From a virus: a stretch of DNA of 61,559 bases. The translations under genes and the position numbers were made by a program. This document shows positions 50,778 to 58,715 of the stretch, in pieces; position 1 is the stretch's first letter, and each line of letters opens with the position of its first letter. The stretch lies in the IMG/VR virus record IMGVR_UViG_3300046756_000171, positions 1 to 61,559 of that record. One strand, written 5' to 3'. The notes under the pieces were generated by a model. That model was not told the origin of the DNA. It saw only the letters and a program-made list of their open reading frames with translations, and did not search any database.

Positions 50778-53245
50778 TGGACTTAAATTATAAAAATTTT
50801 AATCCGCTTAACATCAGAAAAAGCGATGCTGATTGGTTAGGCAAGGTTGGCAATAACAAAGGCTTTGAAGTCTTTTCAAAACCCGAATATGGTTATAGAG
50901 CCGCGGCTAAAAATTTATACACATCAAATACAAAATATAATAATAAAAGTGTTAGAGATCTTATAACACGATGGGCACCTCCAGGTGACGGGAACAATAC
51001 ACCAGCATATGTAGACAAAGTTGCTAAAGACCTTGGAGTTGATCCAGATGCTGATTTAGGTAATCTAGAATCAAATCCAGCTCTTACAAAAAAGTTACTA
51101 AAGTCAATGACAGAAGTGGAAGGTAGAAATAATAAGTTCACTGATCAAATGATTGACAGCGGTGTAGCAATGGCAAACGGAAAAGATCCAAAAGACGTTG
51201 ATTTTGCCAAGTTAGAAACCGATGGCGAAACACTTGTATACAAAGATAAAATTATTAAAGATGCAGAAGTAGCCAAAGCTGAAGATGCGGCACTGAAAAA
51301 GAAAGCATTAAAAGCTGGTGCTAGAGCAAAGCAAAAAAACTTATTTAACTTATCAACAGAAAACTGGTTAAGTACAGTTGATAGTCCTACATACAGATGG
51401 ACTTTTTATATTACTAATAGTAAAATATTTAATGATCCAAGTTTATTAGAAGGATCAGATACAGCGGCTATTAACAATAACAATGCAAAGATAATAGCAC
51501 AGACAGGTGTTACTACTGAGTTTGCAATGGATAACTTTGCTATGATACAAAGAGTGGTACCAGGAATGGAACATGGTAATACTACTCCAGGTGTTATACA
51601 ATTTGATCTTATGGAGCCATTGGGATTTACTTTTTTAGATAGAATTTTAAAAGTTGGAAAGTCTCTAGGAAATCCATATAGCTTACCATCACAACATTAT
51701 GTATTAAAATTAGAATTCTTAGGCAGAGATTTTGAAACAGGTGGTAGTGTAAAATATCCTAATGCATTTTTCTATCCTATAAAAATAAATCAAGTAAGAA
51801 GTCAAACAGGACCAGAAGGAACTAGATACAATATTATTGCATTTAGTATGATTAAACAAGCACAGGTAGAATCAATTACAACCGTTGATTTGCTTATACC
51901 TAAAGTAAATACAGTTCAAGCATTTGCTGAAGGTTTAGTGACAGCATTTAATAAAGCTGAACTTAATAAGTTACATCCTAATGAAGTTAAGAACGGAGTT
52001 AAACCGCCAAAAGAAATTGAAATTCTTTTTGATAAAACTAGTGACATATCTGGTATATTAGCTCAAGACACTAAATCAGGAGAACAAATTGGAGACTTTA
52101 GTTTAAAATTAAAAGCGTGGGGTTCAACAGCTAACGCAGACAAAGGCGCTGGTATGGCCAATGCTATGGACGATGCAGATGTGAGAGAAGCATCAATTAA
52201 TGCATCAACTGCATTAGGTCCAGAAATTAAAAGACAAATTGAACGTAACTGTCCAGCCTGGGCCGCATACGTTAAAAAAGTTAATGAAGAAACAGGAATA
52301 ACTCTTAGTATAATTGTTGACCTAGATATAAAATTTGGAATAAGAGATGAAAAAACAGGCCAACTTGAACATAAAAAAATTACATTTAAAATTGGTATAT
52401 ACACAGATAGCACTGGTGCAAGTATGAATAAAAAGAAAGATATAGAAAGATTACAGAACCAAGCATTTCAAAAACAAAGATTAAAAAACTTATCTATATG
52501 TAAATCGTATAGTTACTTGTATTCAGGAATGAATACCGAGGTACTAAACTATAGTCTTGACATAGAACAATTATATGTTACATCAAGAATTCCATTAGAT
52601 GGAGTATATCATTCAGAAGGTAGACAACAATACACCAGTTCAAACCCAACTAAAGCTACCAAGTACTTAGAAGATACTGATTACAATCCAATGACTGACT
52701 ATATTGATTTAGTTCAATATGTAGACAAACCATTAGGTGTTGAAGAGCAACAAAAAAACGAAAACGATAATAGTGATACGTTATATGCTCAAAGGCTTGG
52801 AGCTATAGCAATGAGAAGTGCTGATGCGATTAACTTTAACATTGAAATAAAAGGAGATCCATTTTGGCAAGGTAATACATTTAGAGCTCATGTACAAGGA
52901 ACAGATAAATCACCATTGCCGTCAACAGATTCTCTAATGATAACATTATTAAATTATAATCCCAATCCAGACGATTTACTAGAAAAACAAGTTAGAGGCC
53001 CAGTTGATTTAGTTTCAACTGGAGTATACAAGATAACTAGTATAGAAAGTAGATTTCAAAGTGGAAGGTTTACTCAAAATCTAATAGGATTTAAGGATCC
53101 ACTAACTAATCCTGGATTAGTATTGAATCAATTAATACAAATAACAGATGGTAGTGCACCTGCACCAACAAGTGAAAACAAATATGTAGGCACACCAATG
53201 AAAGAAAAAGCAGTAAACAGCACATTCTTTGATGGAGGAACATAA
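50777..53245 (+). CDS. Baseplate hub structural protein (possible gp27 counterpart)
   Basis: 822 residues. Residues 5-115 form a domain found in other phage virions (NFNPLNIRKSDADWLGKVG, then GYRAAAKNLYTS, TRWAPPGDGNNTPAYVDKVAKDLGVDPD), often fused to muralytic or virion-associated proteins. A charged linker follows (about 140-180), then a large beta-rich part (TENWLSTVDSPTYRWTFYIT onward) ending in VDLVSTGVYKITSIESRFQSG, a hub-type strand pattern. Immediate position before gp5 suggests the gp27 role (hub trimer holding gp5); this is inferred from context and length. Confidence 0.55.
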   Translation: MDLNYKNFNPLNIRKSDADWLGKVGNNKGFEVFSKPEYGYRAAAKNLYTSNTKYNNKSVRDLITRWAPPGDGNNTPAYVDKVAKDLGVDPDADLGNLESNPALTKKLLKSMTEVEGRNNKFTDQMIDSGVAMANGKDPKDVDFAKLETDGETLVYKDKIIKDAEVAKAEDAALKKKALKAGARAKQKNLFNLSTENWLSTVDSPTYRWTFYITNSKIFNDPSLLEGSDTAAINNNNAKIIAQTGVTTEFAMDNFAMIQRVVPGMEHGNTTPGVIQFDLMEPLGFTFLDRILKVGKSLGNPYSLPSQHYVLKLEFLGRDFETGGSVKYPNAFFYPIKINQVRSQTGPEGTRYNIIAFSMIKQAQVESITTVDLLIPKVNTVQAFAEGLVTAFNKAELNKLHPNEVKNGVKPPKEIEILFDKTSDISGILAQDTKSGEQIGDFSLKLKAWGSTANADKGAGMANAMDDADVREASINASTALGPEIKRQIERNCPAWAAYVKKVNEETGITLSIIVDLDIKFGIRDEKTGQLEHKKITFKIGIYTDSTGASMNKKKDIERLQNQAFQKQRLKNLSICKSYSYLYSGMNTEVLNYSLDIEQLYVTSRIPLDGVYHSEGRQQYTSSNPTKATKYLEDTDYNPMTDYIDLVQYVDKPLGVEEQQKNENDNSDTLYAQRLGAIAMRSADAINFNIEIKGDPFWQGNTFRAHVQGTDKSPLPSTDSLMITLLNYNPNPDDLLEKQVRGPVDLVSTGVYKITSIESRFQSGRFTQNLIGFKDPLTNPGLVLNQLIQITDGSAPAPTSENKYVGTPMKEKAVNSTFFDGGT

Positions 53246-53246
53246 T

Positions 53247-54443
53247 ATGAGTTATAAACATGATGGAGTTAAAGTTAGTAATGATGTAAAAGCAAATACT
53301 GCTCTTAACATTAATAATTTAAGTGGACTATACATAGGTGAAGTTACAGAAAACAGTGACTCGTTATATACTGGCAGGATTAAAGTTAGAATATCAGATT
53401 TTGGTTCCAAAGACACAGATAGAATTTGTTTACTATCAATACCCATGGGTGGGCATACACAAATTAAAGATAGTGGCGATGACGCAACCAAAGAAGCACA
53501 AGCTCCTGTAAGTTATGGATTTTGGCCACAGCCACCAGAAGTAGGAACAAATGTACTAGTTGCATATACAAGTAGTTTAGAACAAGGTATTGTAGTAGGA
53601 AGCCTTATAGCCAAAGATAGAAACTCTATGATGGGTGGAAATGCTAGTGGACAAATTTATGCTAACGGAGAAAAGAGTTTAGGTCCAGCAGTTGAAAAAA
53701 ACCCATATGATCAAAATGATGCAGATACTAAACCAATGAATGAATGGTTTCAGGCAGTATTAAACGAACAAGGATTAAGTTTAGATTATACAAGAGGACA
53801 TAGTCAGAGTAGTGCTAGAAGAGAAAGTCCAAGTAAAGTGTTTGGTATAACAACACGTGGTGGACATACTTTTACAATGGACGATGGAGACGAAAAAGGT
53901 AATAGTAAAAATATTAGATTAAGAACACATGGTGGTGCTCAAGTATTACTTGAAGACACTAAAGGTTTTATTTTTGTTACAACACAGAATGGCGATGCTT
54001 GGATTGAAATGGATCAACAAGGTAGAGTTGATGTTTATAGCAAGGGTGGAGTAAGTGTTCACACAGAAGGCGACTATAACGTTCATGCTAAAGGCAGTAT
54101 TAATATGCAGGCAGAAATGGGTGTTAATATAAAAAGCACAGGTGGTGATGGTTTAAAATTAGAAACAAGTGTTGGAAGTATTGATATCTATAGTGCAGTT
54201 GATTTAAATATACAAAGTGACGTAAATTATAATTTAACTGTAGCAGGTAACCAAATTATTAAAGGTGCAAGAATAGATATGAATGGACCAGAACCTACAC
54301 CAGCTACAAAAACAACAATACAAAATCAAACTCAAAACCAAAATGTTAAAGTTAGTGTTGCAAGTAGAGTTCCAGAGAAGCATCCATGGTTGGGTGTTGA
54401 TAACCAAGAAACATTTGTTACAGGTAAAGGAAATACAGCATAA
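53247..54443 (+). CDS. 5: Baseplate spike/hub protein gp5-like (no lysozyme domain)
   Basis: 399 residues from the ATG at 53247 (GGAGG 8 bases upstream; a frame start six codons earlier is less likely). N-terminal OB-fold (GLYIGEVTENSDSLYTGRIKVRI...SYGFWPQPPEVGTNVLVAYTSS) and a C-terminal beta-helix of VgrG/gp5 type (GRVDVYSKGGVSVHTEGDYNVHAKGSINMQAE). The T4 lysozyme domain between them is absent, as in other marine T4-like phages. Overlaps the next gene by 1 base. Confidence 0.85.
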   Translation: MSYKHDGVKVSNDVKANTALNINNLSGLYIGEVTENSDSLYTGRIKVRISDFGSKDTDRICLLSIPMGGHTQIKDSGDDATKEAQAPVSYGFWPQPPEVGTNVLVAYTSSLEQGIVVGSLIAKDRNSMMGGNASGQIYANGEKSLGPAVEKNPYDQNDADTKPMNEWFQAVLNEQGLSLDYTRGHSQSSARRESPSKVFGITTRGGHTFTMDDGDEKGNSKNIRLRTHGGAQVLLEDTKGFIFVTTQNGDAWIEMDQQGRVDVYSKGGVSVHTEGDYNVHAKGSINMQAEMGVNIKSTGGDGLKLETSVGSIDIYSAVDLNIQSDVNYNLTVAGNQIIKGARIDMNGPEPTPATKTTIQNQTQNQNVKVSVASRVPEKHPWLGVDNQETFVTGKGNTA

Positions 54444-55171
54444 TGCCTACTTTTAATTTTGGAAACGTTGTTAATGATAAAACTTTAATTGACTTTAGTT
54501 TATTTTCTATAATAGATACAATCACGGCTAGAGATGAAGTATTTGTAAAAGACTTAGAAGCAAGTGATAATGTTATGAACTATATTATTAGAACTATGGG
54601 TTGGAGTGGATATCAAAAAACTGTTGATGGCATAACAAAAATAGGTTATAAAAGTACAACAGTAGATGACATAGAAGGTAATGGAGTAACTGAAGATTCA
54701 GCATATACTTCTTGGATAGAACTTTTTAAAGATAGAGAAAGAAGATTTAAAAAACTCTTACCAATTGATACGTTATCTCAAAGCCAATACGATGGGTTAT
54801 TAAGTTTATATTGGTTTACTAATGATATTACATCAGTTGGTACTGAAGATAGAAAATTTCGTATATACGAATTTATTGAAGAAAAGAAATGGGATTATGT
54901 TGCTACTGCATTAATTTTAGGTGGATCTCAAAGAACACAAAGACAAGCTGAATCAAAAATAATTATCTTAGCAGACTATGGACAATATAAAAATAGATCT
55001 TTAATTAAAGAACAAGGTATTCAACAGCTGGTAAAAGAGTATAGTACATTTCAATTAACGGATAAACAAAAGGCTCAAGCTGAGTATGTATACTACGCAG
55101 AAACTAGTAGATTTTTGCCAAATCTTTCTGAAAGTAGAAAGAGATCACTAATAAATCAATTAAATCAATAG
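54443..55171 (+). CDS. Lysozyme-fold-like baseplate-operon protein, catalytic residues apparently lost
   Basis: 242 residues. Segments follow T4 lysozyme order: a GY..TVDGITKIGY strand pair, GVTEDSAYTSWIELFKDRERRFKKLL (like GVITKDEAEKLFNQDVD), QSQYDGLLSLYWFTND, and FRIYEFIEEKKWDYVATALI...QRTQRQAESKIIILADYG (like LQQKRWDEAAVNLAKSRW...NRAKRVITTFRTG). The expected Glu-8x-Asp-5x-Thr triad is not visible. It directly follows gp5, which lacks its lysozyme domain. It may be a structural descendant of that domain; this is an inference from pattern, not an alignment. Confidence 0.5.
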   Translation: MPTFNFGNVVNDKTLIDFSLFSIIDTITARDEVFVKDLEASDNVMNYIIRTMGWSGYQKTVDGITKIGYKSTTVDDIEGNGVTEDSAYTSWIELFKDRERRFKKLLPIDTLSQSQYDGLLSLYWFTNDITSVGTEDRKFRIYEFIEEKKWDYVATALILGGSQRTQRQAESKIIILADYGQYKNRSLIKEQGIQQLVKEYSTFQLTDKQKAQAEYVYYAETSRFLPNLSESRKRSLINQLNQ

Positions 55172-55219
55172 CTTTACAAGCTAATTATACAATCATAAAC
55201 TACTAACAGAATAAATCGC

Positions 55220-55226
55220 ATAAATA
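55220..55226 (+). promoter_or_regulatory. T4-type late promoter, predicting a leaderless gp25 mRNA
   Basis: CATAAATAG on the plus strand. With T4 spacing (start six bases after the last A) transcription would begin at the A of the gp25 ATG (55232). Confidence 0.65.
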
Positions 55227-55231
55227 GTTGT

Positions 55232-55609
55232 ATGAGCGAGATTATAGGATATACAACAGTTGAACAGGCTTATACTAGCAAGGGACTTTCTGGTCTTGAA
55301 CTAGCTAAACGTGACCTGTTAAACCATTTTCATATACGTAAAGGAGAGAAGTGGACCGACCCTACTTTTGGTTGTGACTTGCCTTTTTATGTATTTGAAC
55401 CATTAGATGATGATACTATTGAGTCTATACGCAATGAAGTATTTGCTGTAGTAAACTACGATCCTCGTTTTACAGTTAACGATACAAATGTTCGTGTAGT
55501 ACAAGATGACCATTATGTTACAGTTAATGTAAATTTAACATACCTACCTACTACAACAGCAATAGATTTGCAAATTAAGTTCGATAGGGAACAGGACGCA
55601 GAGATTTAA
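55232..55609 (+). CDS. 25: Baseplate wedge protein gp25
   Basis: 125 residues (T4: 132). HIRKGEKWTDPTFGCDLPFYVFEPL matches the gp25/GPW core (TRKGSRPFDPEFGCDLSDQLFE), followed by DPRFTVNDTNVRVVQDD and a C-terminal strand. It seeds sheath assembly on the baseplate. No ribosome site precedes the ATG, and no other start fits, so leaderless or coupled initiation is likely. One base separates it from gp6. Confidence 0.92.
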   Translation: MSEIIGYTTVEQAYTSKGLSGLELAKRDLLNHFHIRKGEKWTDPTFGCDLPFYVFEPLDDDTIESIRNEVFAVVNYDPRFTVNDTNVRVVQDDHYVTVNVNLTYLPTTTAIDLQIKFDREQDAEI

Positions 55610-55610
55610 C

Positions 55611-58600
55611 ATGGCACAAAAAACTAGACAAAATAAAATATTTGCGGCAGAAGACTATACTGTAGTTTATGAATCTTACGTTAATGCTAACTTTCAAGCA
55701 TTTGATTATGATACAATTAGAACTGCAATGGTTGACTATGTCCGTAACACATATCCAGAAAATTATAATGACTGGATTGAATCAGCTGAATTTGTATCAC
55801 TACTTGATGTAGTAGCTCAATTTGGACACAACCTAGCATACAGAGTAGATCTTAATGCTAGAAATAACTTTTTAACAACAGCAGAAAAACAAGAATCAGT
55901 TTTTAAATTAGCTGAATTTTTAGGATACTCTCCAAGACGTAATGTGCCTGCGTATGGTGAAATGAAAGTTGTTGCAGTTAAAACAAACGAAGCAGTTATT
56001 GGTAGTGCAGGAACAAGTTTAGGTGGAAAAGAAATTAAATATGAAGTTACTAATGATGTTAATAACTTAGATGATTTTATTACCATAGTAAATTCAACTT
56101 TACAAAATAGTAATCAATATGGTAGTCCAAATAAAAGTGTAGTACTTAATAATATTAGAACAGATTTTTACGATTTAAATAATACACCAAATCAAATTAA
56201 GTTTGATGTTGAAGGTGTAGTAACAGGTTCTACAAGAACATTTAATATTATTAGCAGTGATTATGATGAAACTAATTTAACATTCAAAGAAAAATCTCCA
56301 GATCCAGTTTCTAACATTGGAATGTATTTTAAGAATGACGGCAGAGGAATCAATAGTGCTAACACAGGTTTCTTCTTTGGAGTAAAACAAGGTGAATTAT
56401 CATATCAAGATTTTGCTATTGAAGATCCAATTGATAGTAATGTATTAGATATTACTATCCCTAATATTAATAACACAGATTGCTTTGTACAAAATATAAG
56501 TACAACCGGAAACCTTATTAAAGAATGGACTAAAGTTAAAGATGTTAATAGCAATATAGTTTATAATAATTTAGCATCAGGTATTAGAGATATCTTTAGT
56601 GTTAAGACTAGAGAGAACAATGAAATATCAATTTTATTTCCTGATAGAACTTTTGGTAATATCCCAAAAGGCACAATTAGAGTTTGGTATAGACCAAGTG
56701 AGAACTCATCTTATGTGGTACGTCCAGATGATTTAACTAACAAAAAAATTAATGTAAACTATACAGGACGTGATGGTAATACTTATAATGCAGTATTTAC
56801 TTTACAATTAAAACAAGCAATTACAAATGCTACATCAAGTGAATCGCTAGATAGTATAAGAGAAAATGCACCTAAGAATTATGCAAGTCAAGACAGAATG
56901 ATTACTGCTCAAGACTACAATACTATATTATCTAATAACACAGGTGGAGTAGTAAAAGTAAAAAGTGTAAACAGAACATTTAGTGGACACAGCAGATATT
57001 CAAAATTTATTGATCCTACAGGTGAATACAGTAATTTATACTTGCAAGGCGATGATGCTAGATTATATCAAGATGAAAGATTACATACATCTTCGACTAG
57101 TGGTTCATATAATTCAAGTCAACTGTTTAACAAATATGTAAAAGATATTATTAACAATGACGAATATATAAATTTATACTATACAAAATATAGAAGTGCA
57201 TTTAGTGGACTAAGAACACAACATAACTATACTGCAGATTCTTTTGTATGGCAAAGTCCAAGTCAAACCGTAAGTGGTGTTAAGACTGGATACATAACTG
57301 ATACTAATAATGATATTGTTAGAGTTGGTGATACAGTAGACTCATATATGCAATATATAACCCCTGGTGCTTTACTTAAATTTACAACATCAAGTGGTAG
57401 CAAATGGGCAAAGGTTACAGATGTATTCAATTATGGTTTAGGTATAGAAGGTACAGGAACAAGTGCAGGTGAACCAACTGGTGTTCAAAACGATGGTATA
57501 GGATCAATTATTCTTGATACTGACATTCCATCTAATAGTACATTAGATATTATATATCCGGCATTGTCAAGAAACTTTAGCACAAGTGAAAGAAATATTA
57601 TTATTGCTTATATTGATTCTAAAAGATCATTTAGTATAAAATATAATTATAAAAATAAAAGTTGGGAAGTAGATACTAGCCCTGAAACATTTAGTACCAA
57701 TACACAATTTCCTGATAACTTTGATTTAGAAGATGCTAGTTGGTCAATATATTTTAATTATAATAATCAACAATATGATATACATTTAAGAACTATAAGA
57801 TTTAACTTTACTAGTAATTCTGTTCGCCTTGGTAATATTCAAAACGAAATGGAAATTAGTTCTTTTACTAAAAAATCAAAAAGAGATTGCATACAAGCAT
57901 TAGGTGTTTCAAATAATGCTATTGCTAAACTAGGAAAATTTTATGTATATGGATACGATCAGTTAGGACTAAACACTTATAGATTAGTACTTGTGGATGG
58001 TAATGCAGATAGTAGACCAGATAATCCTGAAGTATTTTTTGATACAGTAGGATCAACGCAAATATCAGTAGACGACACTTTTTATACAGGTAAAGAAAAT
58101 ATGAACTTTGAATGGGAGCATATTGCTTCTGACAACCAAGTAGTTGATCCTAGCTTTACAAACGTTATTGATGTATTTGCTTTAACTACAGCATATGATA
58201 CAGAATATAAAAATTGGCTATTAGGTACAATTCCAAATATGCCTTTACCACCAACAAGTTATGAACTAGGACAGATGTTTGCGTCAAGTGGTGAAAAGAA
58301 AGCTATGAGTGATACTATAGTTTATAAACCTATAAGATACAAATGTTTGTTTGGTGCAAATGCAGAAAATGCATTGAAAGCAAGATTCAGAGTAATTAAA
58401 CTTATAGGATCAAATATAACTGACACTGATTTAAAAAATAAGACTGTAGAGTCTATTAAAGAATTTTTTGATTCTTCAAATTGGGATTTTGGAGAAACAT
58501 TTTACTTTACAGAATTAGCGGCATACGTGCATAAAAAACTTGCAGGTGTGTTAAGTAGTTTTGTTATTGTGCCACAGGGTTCAGGTAGTGTATTTGGTGA

Positions 58601-58712
58601 TATGTTTGAGTTTTTACCAAACAGCGACGAACTTATTATTCCCGACGTAAGTGTTAACGATATTGACATTATTCAGAATATAACAGATGAAAACATTAGA
58701 GCAGGAACATAA
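55611..58712 (+). CDS. 6: Baseplate wedge protein gp6
   Basis: 1033 residues (T4 gp6: 660). N-terminal FQAFDYDTIRTAMVDYVRNTYPENYNDWIESAEFVSLLDVVAQFGHNLAYRVDLNARNNFLTTAEKQESVFKLAEFLGYSPRRNVPA is the conserved wedge-dimer domain. The baseplate-J-like region includes PKNYASQDRMITAQDYNTIL, and the C-terminus ends with a gp6-type ETFYFTELAAYVHKKLAGVLSSFVIVPQ. About 350 extra residues lie in the middle. Follows gp25 as in T4-type baseplate operons. Confidence 0.92.
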   Translation: MAQKTRQNKIFAAEDYTVVYESYVNANFQAFDYDTIRTAMVDYVRNTYPENYNDWIESAEFVSLLDVVAQFGHNLAYRVDLNARNNFLTTAEKQESVFKLAEFLGYSPRRNVPAYGEMKVVAVKTNEAVIGSAGTSLGGKEIKYEVTNDVNNLDDFITIVNSTLQNSNQYGSPNKSVVLNNIRTDFYDLNNTPNQIKFDVEGVVTGSTRTFNIISSDYDETNLTFKEKSPDPVSNIGMYFKNDGRGINSANTGFFFGVKQGELSYQDFAIEDPIDSNVLDITIPNINNTDCFVQNISTTGNLIKEWTKVKDVNSNIVYNNLASGIRDIFSVKTRENNEISILFPDRTFGNIPKGTIRVWYRPSENSSYVVRPDDLTNKKINVNYTGRDGNTYNAVFTLQLKQAITNATSSESLDSIRENAPKNYASQDRMITAQDYNTILSNNTGGVVKVKSVNRTFSGHSRYSKFIDPTGEYSNLYLQGDDARLYQDERLHTSSTSGSYNSSQLFNKYVKDIINNDEYINLYYTKYRSAFSGLRTQHNYTADSFVWQSPSQTVSGVKTGYITDTNNDIVRVGDTVDSYMQYITPGALLKFTTSSGSKWAKVTDVFNYGLGIEGTGTSAGEPTGVQNDGIGSIILDTDIPSNSTLDIIYPALSRNFSTSERNIIIAYIDSKRSFSIKYNYKNKSWEVDTSPETFSTNTQFPDNFDLEDASWSIYFNYNNQQYDIHLRTIRFNFTSNSVRLGNIQNEMEISSFTKKSKRDCIQALGVSNNAIAKLGKFYVYGYDQLGLNTYRLVLVDGNADSRPDNPEVFFDTVGSTQISVDDTFYTGKENMNFEWEHIASDNQVVDPSFTNVIDVFALTTAYDTEYKNWLLGTIPNMPLPPTSYELGQMFASSGEKKAMSDTIVYKPIRYKCLFGANAENALKARFRVIKLIGSNITDTDLKNKTVESIKEFFDSSNWDFGETFYFTELAAYVHKKLAGVLSSFVIVPQGSGSVFGDMFEFLPNSDELIIPDVSVNDIDIIQNITDENIRAGT

Positions 58713-58715
58713 TAA

